Shown one piece after another: positions 9,083 to 16,343 of a stretch of 64,000 nt of DNA (positions are counted from its first letter, which is position 1; every line of letters starts with the position of its first letter). The DNA lies in the NCBI GenBank assembly GCA_964628905.1, contig CAZVNS010000001.1:1-64000 (forward strand). The letters are read 5' to 3'. A program made the position numbers and the translations under genes. The stretch is from JAJPXC01 sp964628905 (lineage in GTDB: Bacteria; Bacteroidota; Bacteroidia; Bacteroidales; Muribaculaceae). Below the pieces are notes generated by a model. It was not told the origin of the DNA and made no database searches. It saw only the letters and a program-made list of their open reading frames with translations.

Positions 9083-9518
9083 CTCTATAGTGCTCAACGA
9101 ACACAACAAGCAGGAATATCCGCCGATGCACACCGCCGAGCATCTGCTCAATGGGGAGATGGCTCGCAGATATGGTAAAGGACGTGCCTTCAGCGCACAT
9201 ATCGAGCGCAAGAAGTCGAAGTTGGACTATCATCTTGACAAGGCTTTGACCGATGAGGAAATCAAGTCGCTTGAAGATTATATCAACTCTATTGTGAAGG
9301 AAGACGTTGAAGTAACCGAAGAGTTTATAACACAGGCAGAGGCAATGGAACGATTCGACATGAGCCGTTTGCCTGAAGGTGCTTCCGATACAGTGAGGGT
9401 TGTTCACGTCGGCAAAAAAAATCGTGCACCACGTAACCCAAAGGGTTATACCGAAGTAGCCGACAGACACCGTACATCCTCATACCGTATTGACCGTGAG
9501 GTAATCCTCGGTCGGTGA
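9072..9518 (+). CDS. AlaX-like tRNA editing domain protein, altered C-terminus
   Basis: The 148-residue product overlaps the nitroreductase by 11 bp. The sequence MHTAEHLLN contains the HxxxH zinc motif of the threonyl/alanyl-tRNA synthetase second additional domain found in AlaX, which removes wrong amino acids from tRNA-Ala. The second zinc half, normally CxxxH after VxxVGxYD, is absent. After VVHVGKK the protein continues with an unrelated, basic tail (RAPRNPKGYTEVADRHRTSS). With two of the usual zinc ligands gone, editing activity is doubtful. The tail may mark another fusion or a frameshifted end. Confidence 0.7.
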   Translation: MQNDSIVLNEHNKQEYPPMHTAEHLLNGEMARRYGKGRAFSAHIERKKSKLDYHLDKALTDEEIKSLEDYINSIVKEDVEVTEEFITQAEAMERFDMSRLPEGASDTVRVVHVGKKNRAPRNPKGYTEVADRHRTSSYRIDREVILGR

Positions 9519-9799
9519 GAGCACCGAAACCAGTTGAAGCCCACGCCGCAGACGCGGCCATCAACACCGCGCAGCCCACGATACCAACAATACCATACCA
9601 CAACCACCGGGCGGTAGCCCACCACACCCCAAGAGGCCATCCACGCCACAGCCTACCCTCGGGGTTATCGCGTAGCGCTTTGTCTCCGACAAAGAACTCC
9701 ATTCCTCCCGAAGCAACACAAAGTGAGCCTCGGATCCAACCACAAATTGGCGCCGAAGCTCACAATAAATTTGACTTTAGGTTAAATTGTCAGTCTTCC
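9519..9799. other. Intergenic stretch, no gene recognised
   Basis: About 280 bp between convergent genes. Open frames exist on both strands but none has a family signature. The block around 9655-9705 (reading GYRVALCLRQRT on the plus strand) could be a remnant. GC content drops sharply toward the nuclease gene. Confidence 0.4.
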
Positions 9800-10660
9800 T
9801 TACATGGCTCGCAACTGGAATGGAAGAATCCCTGTATAATGTTGTGAGATATCCTGCCATGTGGTAAATATAATGTTAGATGGCAATTCACTATATTTTT
9901 TTATGAATAATTCAATCTCGTTCAGGGTGGCAGGATTGTTCTTGTCAGTGATGAAAATGACATGAGCATTTTCATTTTTGGTTCTTATAATATTGCGGAA
10001 GATTTGATAGTGCTTGAGCATCTCATCTATGCTAATGCCCTGATATTGCTGCGGCAAAAGATTAATGTACTGTTGGGCTTTTGCTGTATGACGTTCGTCG
10101 GGCTTGGAAACTGAACCAAAACCTTGTTCTGTAAATTTGATTTCAAAATATATTTGATTTGCAATGTCGTTCAAATGAAAATCAAACGAAGTGCCCTCAT
10201 ATTCGAGAACATCACCATTCCCTTCGGAATTAGGAACTTTGAATATGTATTCAGGAAACTTGACTTTGTCGTTTTCAGCATATTCAAAGGAGCATTGGGC
10301 TTTAGATTGAATATTAATGTTGAATGCTTCCTTAATAAATTCGACCATAGACTCGTTTGCTCGGAGCTCTTTGTCTAACATTTTAGAAAAGAACATCATA
10401 CATAATAATTGCGATGAGTTGAGGTGGTGAGCATATTGATGTAATCCATTTAAGTCATTGGGTAAACATATTCGGCAATCGAAGTTTAAGTATTTACGAA
10501 TAGCATTTGCCCGGTTCTCTCTTGTATTTTTGCCATCAAGTGGAAGAATATGTTCCACTGGCTTACCTGTTGGAGCCCATATTCCGTTAGACCATGATTT
10601 GCCGGACGTAATAATCAACTGGTCTATAATGGATTTTTTATAATTATTGTATGACTGCAT
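9800..10660 (-). CDS. PGN_0703-type putative restriction endonuclease
   Basis: The 286-residue protein has a helical N-terminal half and a PD-(D/E)xK-like core: EGTSFDFHL, then YFEIKFTEQGFG about 20 residues later, followed by a helix. This arrangement (acidic residue on one strand, ExK on the next) is that of PGN_0703 family nucleases, which are predicted DNases of defence or mobile elements. It lies 24 bp downstream of the SLOG-sigma gene on the same strand, so the two probably form one transcript. The coding sequence is much more AT-rich than the core genes, pointing to horizontal transfer. No cognate methyltransferase is adjacent. Confidence 0.75.
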   Translation of the reverse strand: MQSYNNYKKSIIDQLIITSGKSWSNGIWAPTGKPVEHILPLDGKNTRENRANAIRKYLNFDCRICLPNDLNGLHQYAHHLNSSQLLCMMFFSKMLDKELRANESMVEFIKEAFNINIQSKAQCSFEYAENDKVKFPEYIFKVPNSEGNGDVLEYEGTSFDFHLNDIANQIYFEIKFTEQGFGSVSKPDERHTAKAQQYINLLPQQYQGISIDEMLKHYQIFRNIIRTKNENAHVIFITDKNNPATLNEIELFIKKYSELPSNIIFTTWQDISQHYTGILPFQLRAM

Positions 10661-10684
10661 AAGTATTGAGTATAGGTATAAAAT

Positions 10685-11434
10685 TCATTTTTGTGTGGCA
10701 TCAATTAAGGCATGGCGGACAAACCAAACTGCAAAGGAGATGAATTTGAACCCACGACTTGGGTCAAACTTCATGCAAGCCGCTTCGAGACCTTTGTTGC
10801 CCTCGCAGATGAGTTCGTCAAGCGAAAGCCCTTTGCCCTCGTATTTTCGTGCCAATGCAGTTACAAAGCGACGATTGATGCCGATTAACTGCGTCATTGC
10901 TTCTGTGTTGCCAATTTGGGCGCGAGCGATGAGAGCAAGTTCTTCTTCGGGAGTGATGAGTTCTTCTTTCTTGATGGGTTCTGTTGTCATTGTATTATGG
11001 GCAAATTGATGGCTGCGTATGGCAGTGGGTATTGTATGGAAGACGATGTTGTTAAAGACAACAAGTACTTCCTTGTCTGTCGGTTTAGCTTGGCTTCGTT
11101 CGACCTTTTTGTTATCAGATTTATCAGGAACAAATAATATAACAAAATCTGTATCGTCAAATAGTTTGGCGTTTCGTTGATTGTACGCTTCCTCTTTAGA
11201 AATAGATGAGTCAAGTTCAGCAACATGCACATTAAAATCGCGATTGTCACAGAACCTTTTGACGTAGTCATTTAAGGTGTTGTTAGAAGATGTGATGATA
11301 AGTTCAGAAACATCTTCATTGGAAAACTTGCAGAGCATATACTGCTCCCATTCCTCGTAGCAAGGAGCCGGATTAAGAGAGCCGATAATTGAGACTCTCT
11401 TAATTGAGTTTTTTGTGAGTTTTGGATTGTTCAT
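10685..11434 (-). CDS. SLOG/DUF2493-like domain fused to sigma-70 regions 1.2-2
   Basis: The 249-residue protein has two parts. Residues 10-120 look like a SLOG Rossmann domain of the DUF2493 kind: VSIIGSLNPAPCYEEW, a second strand ELIITSSNNTLNDYVKRF where the family has a glycine-rich loop, and RNAKLFDDTDFVILF. Residues 155-249 match primary sigma factors: LITPEEELALIARAQIGN (1.2), INRRFVTALARKYEGKG and GFKFISFAVWFVRHALIDA (2.1-2.4). Regions 3 and 4 are absent, so -35 recognition would need a partner. SLOG domains sense or process nucleotide-derived ligands, so ligand-controlled transcription of the operon is a reasonable but untested idea. A gene fusion by deletion is the alternative. Confidence 0.7.
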   Translation of the reverse strand: MNNPKLTKNSIKRVSIIGSLNPAPCYEEWEQYMLCKFSNEDVSELIITSSNNTLNDYVKRFCDNRDFNVHVAELDSSISKEEAYNQRNAKLFDDTDFVILFVPDKSDNKKVERSQAKPTDKEVLVVFNNIVFHTIPTAIRSHQFAHNTMTTEPIKKEELITPEEELALIARAQIGNTEAMTQLIGINRRFVTALARKYEGKGLSLDELICEGNKGLEAACMKFDPSRGFKFISFAVWFVRHALIDATQK

Positions 11435-11472
11435 ATAGATGCAGAATTAAATGCGTCTATATATATTATACG

Positions 11473-11509
11473 AATTAACATTGTTGCGATTTGTGAACGA
11501 ATGTTAATT
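11473..11509 (-). promoter_or_regulatory. Inverted repeat upstream of the SLOG-sigma gene
   Basis: The 10-bp arms AATTAACATT (11473-11482) and AATGTTAATT (11500-11509) are perfect inverses 17 bp apart, 39-75 bp before the start codon. A TATAAT-like sequence on the minus strand lies just downstream; no TAnnTTTG box is evident. This is a candidate operator. Confidence 0.5.
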
Positions 11510-11609
11510 TCTTTAACATATCGTATTAATTCGGCATTATTGCGTGCTTGGAATTTTTGTAAATTGCAAATTGATAGCATATTGCGCATTAAGAAAGTTT
11601 AACTGTCGC

Positions 11610-11936
11610 TCAACCGCCAAGCCGTTCTTTGAGTTTGGTATTGCGGTCGGAAACGGTTTGTTTCTTGACCGCGATGTTGAGAGCCTTTGGCGAGCCAACG
11701 AGGACGCAAATCTTCTTGGCACGGGTGATGGCCGTGTAGATGAGTTTGCATTTATTACACCTTCTTGAATATGGTGTTCTTCCTTTATGGTATGTCTTGT
11801 TGCCGCATCGAGGACAATGATAGCCCTCATCTGGCCATTTTATCTCTGACAAATACTTCAGGCATTCGTCATCGCTCTTGAATCTATCGTAAAACGGTAT
11901 GGATTTCACACCTTTATAGATGTCTCGTTGTTTCAT
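11610..11936 (-). CDS. IS1595 transposase start fused to RecD-like helicase end (chimera)
   Basis: The 108-residue ORF begins like an IS1595-family transposase: FYDRFKSDDECLKYLSEIKW, then a zinc ribbon with CPRCGNKTYHKG and CNKCK. Directly after that ribbon the frame continues as LIYTAITRAKKICVLVGSPK, the last motif of RecD2/UvrD-type helicases (UvrD_C_2), and ends with the usual basic tail. The transposase DDE core and the helicase motor are both missing. The junction is near residue 64 and keeps the frame. It is not expected to have either parental activity. Confidence 0.7.
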   Translation of the reverse strand: MKQRDIYKGVKSIPFYDRFKSDDECLKYLSEIKWPDEGYHCPRCGNKTYHKGRTPYSRRCNKCKLIYTAITRAKKICVLVGSPKALNIAVKKQTVSDRNTKLKERLGG

Positions 11937-12120
11937 GCTACGAATGTAGCAATTAATTTTGGTTTGGGCGCATTAACCGCCTATACCTATACGCCAATCG
12001 TGACGGATATCGCCAACTGGCGATGGCGCACCCTGGAGCATTCGCGAGCGTGTAAACCACATTAGCTAATCAACCTCAAATCTGTCAAGACAATTGAGCG
12101 GCTGACGGCGTTAAGGATTC
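11937..12120. other. Spacer between chimera and tRNA-Ser terminator
   Basis: No coding frame with a family signature. No copy of a tRNA 3' end (attachment site) is visible. Confidence 0.35.
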
Positions 12121-12152
12121 ATAAAAACGCCCAACTTTACATTTCTGGGCGT
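12121..12152 (-). terminator. Intrinsic terminator of tRNA-Ser
   Basis: On the minus strand ACGCCCA pairs with TGGGCGT across a 12-nt loop and is followed by a short T run. It lies 47 bp downstream of the tRNA. Confidence 0.75.
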
Positions 12153-12198
12153 AAAATTGGGTGTTGATTTTGCAGCTGCTGATAATCAAGCTTCTTTG

Positions 12199-12285
12199 CG
12201 GAAAGACAGGGATTCGAACCCTGGGTACCCGTAAGGGTACAACGGTTTTCGAGACCGTCCCGATCGACCGCTCCGGCATCTTTCC
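12199..12285 (-). tRNA. tRNA-Ser (anticodon CGA)
   Basis: This 87-nt class II tRNA has acceptor arms GGAAAGA/TCTTTCC, an anticodon loop CTCGAAA within ACGGT/ACCGT, a long variable arm GTACCC-TTAC-GGGTAC and T-arm GGGTTCGAATCCC. The discriminator base is G, as expected for serine tRNAs. It forms the right side of the 6.3-12.2 kb island. Confidence 0.95.
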
Positions 12286-12342
12286 TTGGTCAATCTTCGC
12301 TCACCGTCGCCTGCAGGCTCCTTTGCGGGAGTCTTCACGGAC

Positions 12343-12406
12343 GCTCCAGGGAGCGGGCGTCTTCGCGGGCGTCAGCTTACCGTGCCCCGGCGCTATGCGG
12401 CGGTGG
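12343..12406 (+). repeat. Dispersed GC-rich intergenic repeat (divergent copy)
   Basis: The segment contains CGCTCC/GGAGCG and then AGCTTACCGTGCCCCGGC followed by a GCGGCGG stretch. The same 18-mer occurs at 54903-54920, and the hairpin part recurs in reverse near 6013. It is related to the GCCACCGTG-type hairpin repeats listed below. Confidence 0.6.
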
Positions 12407-12515
12407 TCTGCGTGGCGCTGTCGCGGCGGTTTTGCGCTGCAAATTTAGCAATAGTTTTTGTGGGTGGCAAACGGTTTTGCGATTTTTTTCACTCATTTTT
12501 GCCCGGATGGGGACG

Positions 12516-12543
12516 TTGTTTGGCATTTTTTTTCGTAAGTTTG
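12516..12543 (+). promoter_or_regulatory. Promoter of the C1 peptidase operon
   Basis: TTG (12516-12518), 17 bp, then TAAGTTTG (12536-12543), 13 bp before the ATG. Confidence 0.6.
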
Positions 12544-12556
12544 CGCAAAATCCATT

Positions 12557-13792
12557 ATGAATATGAAATTATCACATTATCTGTTGGCCGCCGCGGTGGC
12601 CGGGTGTTCGGCGCTCGACGCGTCGGCATATCGCAATATTGAGTTGGATGCCGACTCGGTCGCTACTGACTCTGCGATGAAGTTTAAGTTTACCGATGTG
12701 AAGGTGATCCCTACAACTCCGGTCAAGGATCAGAACAAGTCAGGCACATGCTGGTGCTTCGCCGGCACTTCGTTCTTTGAGGATGAGGTGCTTGGCCGCG
12801 ACGGCAAGGAGCTCGACCTGTCGGAGATGTTCACCGTGCGCCAGTGCTATCTCGACAAGGCTGACCGCTATGTGCGCATGGGCGGGGCCACGAATTTCTC
12901 GCCCGGCGGGTCGATACTCGACGTGCCTTACGTGTGGGAGTGCTACGGGGCTGTGCCTGAGAGCGTCTACTCGGGTCTGAACTATGGCGAGGACAAGCAC
13001 GTGCACGGCGAGCTCCAGGCTGTGCTGTCGGCTTATCTCAAGGGCGTGGTGTCGAACCCCAACAAGCGTCTGTCGACGGCTTGGCGCAAGGGTTTTGAGG
13101 CTATCCTCGACGCTTACCTTGGCCCGGTGCCGGCGACTTTCACCGTCGATGGCAAGACCTACACTCCCCAGTCGTACGCCAAGTCGCTGGGGCTTGACAT
13201 GGCCGACTATGTGCCGGTGACATCGTTCACCCACCACCCTATGCATGAGACGTTTGTGCTTGAGGTGGCCGACAACTGGCTGTGGGCGCCTTACCACAAC
13301 GTGACGCTCGACGAGCTCAAGCGCATCATCGACAACTCCATCGAGCAGGGCCACTCGCTCGTCTGGGCCGCCGACGTGAGCGAGGGAGGCTTTAAGTGGA
13401 GCGGCGGTTTCGCCGTGATGCCCAAGGAGAAGACTGAGGCCGACATGGACGGCACCGAGCTGTCGCGCTGGGTCAAGCTCTCCGACAATGACCGCGAGAA
13501 GGAGCGCTACGAGATCGTGGGCCCGGTTGAGGAAATCACCGTCACCCCGGAGTCGCGCCAGCAGATGTTTGACCGCTTCGAGACCACCGATGACCACGGC
13601 ATGGTGATCGTGGGCATCGCCACCGACCAGGAGGGCAACCGTTTCTACAAGGTCAAGAACTCGTGGGACACCAACCAGGTGTACGACGGCTACTTCTACG
13701 TGTCGGAGCCTTACCTGCTGGCCAAGACCATGAGCATCCTGGTCCACAAGGACGCACTGCCCAAGGATGTGGCCAAGAACATGAAGCTTTAA
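12557..13792 (+). CDS. Secreted C1-family cysteine aminopeptidase (PepC/bleomycin hydrolase-like)
   Basis: The 411-residue protein has a signal peptide (hydrophobic residues 6-22, cleavage after ASA). The papain-fold catalytic residues are all visible: Cys in QNKSGTCWCFAG near residue 65, His in DDHGMVIVGIA near 350, and Asn in VKNSWDTN near 373. The domain order matches the C1B peptidases (bleomycin hydrolase/PepC), which are usually cytoplasmic hexamers; the Bacteroidales relatives are exported and trim peptides in the periplasm. The gene starts a likely three-gene unit; the next ATG is one base after its stop. ATG at 12563 is an alternative start two codons later. Confidence 0.92.
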   Translation: MNMKLSHYLLAAAVAGCSALDASAYRNIELDADSVATDSAMKFKFTDVKVIPTTPVKDQNKSGTCWCFAGTSFFEDEVLGRDGKELDLSEMFTVRQCYLDKADRYVRMGGATNFSPGGSILDVPYVWECYGAVPESVYSGLNYGEDKHVHGELQAVLSAYLKGVVSNPNKRLSTAWRKGFEAILDAYLGPVPATFTVDGKTYTPQSYAKSLGLDMADYVPVTSFTHHPMHETFVLEVADNWLWAPYHNVTLDELKRIIDNSIEQGHSLVWAADVSEGGFKWSGGFAVMPKEKTEADMDGTELSRWVKLSDNDREKERYEIVGPVEEITVTPESRQQMFDRFETTDDHGMVIVGIATDQEGNRFYKVKNSWDTNQVYDGYFYVSEPYLLAKTMSILVHKDALPKDVAKNMKL

Positions 13793-13793
13793 G

Positions 13794-15449
13794 ATGACCC
13801 TACGCTATATAGCATCACTCGCCGGGGTGGTTGCGGCCTTAGCCGCGGCCACCTCGTGCAGCAATATCGACTCGCCGACGGCTACATTGGACACGCGCTC
13901 CTATGCGGCCACCGTGGCCCGCGACTCCGCGGGCCGCACCACCGGCTACGAGGCGATGGCCGCACACATGGCCACCGCCGTCCTCGCCCCCGACATAGCC
14001 AAGCGCCGGCTGCGGTCATGCCTCGACGGCGACCTCATCAGCGATAGCGGCCAATGGCCCGTCAGCACCGACCGCCTGATGTGGGCACTCGCTGCATGGG
14101 AGGTCTACCTGGCCGATGGCGACATCGACTGGCTCATCGAGAGCCACAATGCCATCCGCAACACCCTCGCCGCCGACCTTGAGGTGAAATACGACCCCCA
14201 CACCGGCCTGATGCGAGGCCAGTGGCTGGACCTTATGCCACCCAAGCACCCGCAGTCAGCGGAGTCACCGACAGCAGTGGCAGAGCAGATGTCGCTCACC
14301 GCCAACGTGGTCGCAGCCCGCACCGCCTCCATACTAAGCCGCATGGAGCAGGAGGTGGCGCGCCGTCGCCAGCTCTCGCTACCCCCCACAGCCAATATAC
14401 CGGCCGGCCTGGCCGAAACAATCACCGAGTCGGTCAACAACCTGATGTGGAGCCCATCGCAGGGGCGCTACTCCGCAGGGCTCTACGCCTCCACCGACCC
14501 CTGTCAACTCCCCGACATCGACCCCTTAGTGGAGTCGCTCGCCATCATCACGCGTTTGGCCAACAGCGACATGGCCCGCTCCATAGTGGAGCGCACACCC
14601 TCGGGAGCAGCCATCGGCGCTGACCAGCACCCCTTGACCCGCGCCTACTGGGCCTGGGGCGCCAACATAGCCCGCAACACACAGGCAGTGCACCAAGCCC
14701 TACGCACGATACCCCCGGCAATCAACGACTCAACCGACCCCACCGACGCCATCGCCGCCGCCTCGCTGATGCTCCGCGGCCTCGCCGGCGCAAGGCTCAC
14801 CCCCGACGGCATCACATTCGCCCCCATAGTCCCCCGCCAACTCTCCGGCACCATAGAGATCGACGCCATCCCCTACCGCGGCTGCTCCATCCACCTCACC
14901 ATCAACGGCACCGGAGCCAAAATCGACAGCTGGAGCATCAACGGCCAGAGCGGCAAAGGTTCACCACGCGTCGACGCCTCAGCCACAGGCCCCATCCGCC
15001 TGGTGATCAACATGGCCAACGACCACACCGACCGCCCTACCGTCGACAACGCCTCCCAACCCCCATCACAAGCCGAGACATTCGCTCCCATCCATACCCC
15101 TGCAACCCAGACTCCAACCATCTACGAGACACCCCTGACCGACAGCGACCCCTACCGCTTTGTCACCGACTCCATCGCCGGTGGCACCTACCTGCTGCGG
15201 GCACAGAGCGTAGCCCAGAGGCACGCACCCCCCGCCGCCGGAGCAGTGATCGTCGACGGACAGGTGCAAGGCTACATCGTGCTGACACCCTCACAGCTTC
15301 ACCCCACGGCTGAGTCAACCGGCATATTCGTTAAACTTTGTGACGGCTCCAACCGTTTAGAAATCATAGGCTACCACAACTCACAGCAGCCCGCGAGCCA
15401 ACTCTCCGACTACACCATCACCCGCCTTCAACTAACCAGAATAGACTGA
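13794..15449 (+). CDS. Lipoprotein with an (alpha/alpha)6 glycosidase-like domain
   Basis: The 551-residue protein carries a lipobox (AAATSC, Cys near residue 22). The first 330 residues are helical, with WALAAWEVYLADGDIDWL and HNAIRNTLAADLEVKYDPHTGL, the pattern of (alpha/alpha)6-barrel sugar hydrolases such as GH63/GH78 relatives. The C-terminal part is beta-rich with Ser/Thr/Pro linkers. I do not see a certain catalytic acid pair, so the substrate and even activity are open. It starts one base after the peptidase stop, so translation is likely coupled. An envelope location follows from the lipobox. Confidence 0.6.
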   Translation: MTLRYIASLAGVVAALAAATSCSNIDSPTATLDTRSYAATVARDSAGRTTGYEAMAAHMATAVLAPDIAKRRLRSCLDGDLISDSGQWPVSTDRLMWALAAWEVYLADGDIDWLIESHNAIRNTLAADLEVKYDPHTGLMRGQWLDLMPPKHPQSAESPTAVAEQMSLTANVVAARTASILSRMEQEVARRRQLSLPPTANIPAGLAETITESVNNLMWSPSQGRYSAGLYASTDPCQLPDIDPLVESLAIITRLANSDMARSIVERTPSGAAIGADQHPLTRAYWAWGANIARNTQAVHQALRTIPPAINDSTDPTDAIAAASLMLRGLAGARLTPDGITFAPIVPRQLSGTIEIDAIPYRGCSIHLTINGTGAKIDSWSINGQSGKGSPRVDASATGPIRLVINMANDHTDRPTVDNASQPPSQAETFAPIHTPATQTPTIYETPLTDSDPYRFVTDSIAGGTYLLRAQSVAQRHAPPAAGAVIVDGQVQGYIVLTPSQLHPTAESTGIFVKLCDGSNRLEIIGYHNSQQPASQLSDYTITRLQLTRID

Positions 15450-15451
15450 AT

Positions 15452-15970
15452 ATGAAACACCTGCTAATCCTCATCGCCGCCATAGCCACCCTGGCCGCAG
15501 TGACCCTCACAAGCTGCCACACCAACGAAAAAATCTGGGCAGAGAGCGCCGGCAAAGTAGCCGACAAGATGAAATCCACCGGAGGCATCGACTCCACCGT
15601 CTACGCCCGCATCCGCCAGGAAGCCCGCCCATCGGTCGTAAAAGTCGGCGACGACTCCCTGGCTCTGGTCACCCAGCGCATCTACCTCACAGCCGAACAG
15701 CCCTATGCCCAGGTTAAGCGCTACAACATCGTCGTAGCCCAGTTCAAGCAGCTGTTCAACGCCCGCGCCATGTGCGAACGCCTCTACGCCGCCGGATTTG
15801 TCAACCCCTACATCGTCGAGACTCGTGAGCCCCTCTACTACGTCGCAGCCGAAGGGTGCGACCACCTCAACCAAGCTTACTCACTGCTGCGCAAAGTGAT
15901 GCACGACCATCCCGTGCCGATGCAGGACCCCTTCCCCTACGTGATACAGGATGCGAGCAAAGCCCGCTAA
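15452..15970 (+). CDS. SPOR-domain lipoprotein
   Basis: The 172-residue product has a signal sequence ending in LTSC, a typical lipobox. The C-terminal half (YNIVVAQFKQLFNARAMCERL, then GFVNPYIVETREPLYYVAAE) is a SPOR repeat, a fold that binds glycan strands without stem peptides at division or remodelling sites. It starts 2 bp after the preceding lipoprotein and so is probably the last gene of this unit. Confidence 0.82.
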   Translation: MKHLLILIAAIATLAAVTLTSCHTNEKIWAESAGKVADKMKSTGGIDSTVYARIRQEARPSVVKVGDDSLALVTQRIYLTAEQPYAQVKRYNIVVAQFKQLFNARAMCERLYAAGFVNPYIVETREPLYYVAAEGCDHLNQAYSLLRKVMHDHPVPMQDPFPYVIQDASKAR

Positions 15971-16002
15971 CGTTAAAGCGTGTTAAAACCACACCGCAAC
16001 AC

Positions 16003-16033
16003 TTGCACAGCCCGCGAAAAGCCCTTACCTTTG
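16003..16033 (+). promoter_or_regulatory. Bacteroidota promoter of tRNA-Pro
   Basis: TTG at 16003-16005, 20 bp, then TACCTTTG at 16026-16033, followed by CATCGCTTTT much like the tRNA-Val promoter. The tRNA begins 21 bp after the -7 box. Confidence 0.82.
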
Positions 16034-16054
16034 CATCGCTTTTGAAAAAATCTT

Positions 16055-16128
16055 CGGGGTTTAGCTCAGTTGGTTAGAGTACGCGTCTGGGGGGCGTGAG
16101 GTCGCTAGTTCGAGTCTAGTAACCCCGA
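16055..16128 (+). tRNA. tRNA-Pro (anticodon GGG)
   Basis: Acceptor arms CGGGGTT/AACCCCG enclose a normal D-arm, an anticodon stem CGCGT/GCGTG with two G-U pairs and loop CTGGGGG (anticodon GGG), and T-arm CTAGTTCGAGTCTAG. The discriminator is A; CCA is not encoded. It sits directly left of the AT-rich restriction-methylation remnant. Confidence 0.95.
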
Positions 16129-16142
16129 CAGAAGAGAAGCAG

Positions 16143-16178
16143 ATTGGCCGCAAGCGGTGCTTGCGGCCAATTTCATTA
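16143..16178 (+). terminator. Terminator-like hairpin after tRNA-Pro
   Basis: A perfect 12-bp stem (ATTGGCCGCAAG/CTTGCGGCCAAT) with a 5-nt loop. The following T tract is short (TTCATT), so it may work with other factors. Confidence 0.78.
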
Positions 16179-16307
16179 TGCCCCAAAGAAGGGATCACAT
16201 TCGTCCGTGGCAACGTCAGGCACCATGATGGGGTCAATGTAAAAAGATGCGGTTGCTTATTTTGCTGTTTTATTTGACGGAAGACGTTTCTCTTATCAAG
16301 AATTTTG

Positions 16308-16315
16308 TATATTTG
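16308..16315 (+). promoter_or_regulatory. -7 box of the R-M chimera gene
   Basis: TATATTTG fits TAnnTTTG. It lies inside the longest possible ORF, which shows that the true start is the downstream ATG at 16344. No convincing -33 box is seen. Confidence 0.6.
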
Positions 16316-16343
16316 TAGTCTAATATCTCAGCCTCAAACAGAA

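Noticed and set aside
9325..9702. Minus-strand ORF with a hydrophobic helix over the AlaX-like gene end
   Set aside because: It overlaps a gene with real homology, has no promoter and no recognisable domain.
12000..12060. Possible attachment site left of tRNA-Ser
   Set aside because: No copy of the tRNA 3' end or other direct repeat could be seen.
16305..16343. Upstream start of the R-M chimera ORF
   Set aside because: It falls within the TATATTTG promoter box, and the HindVP alignment begins after ATG 16344.
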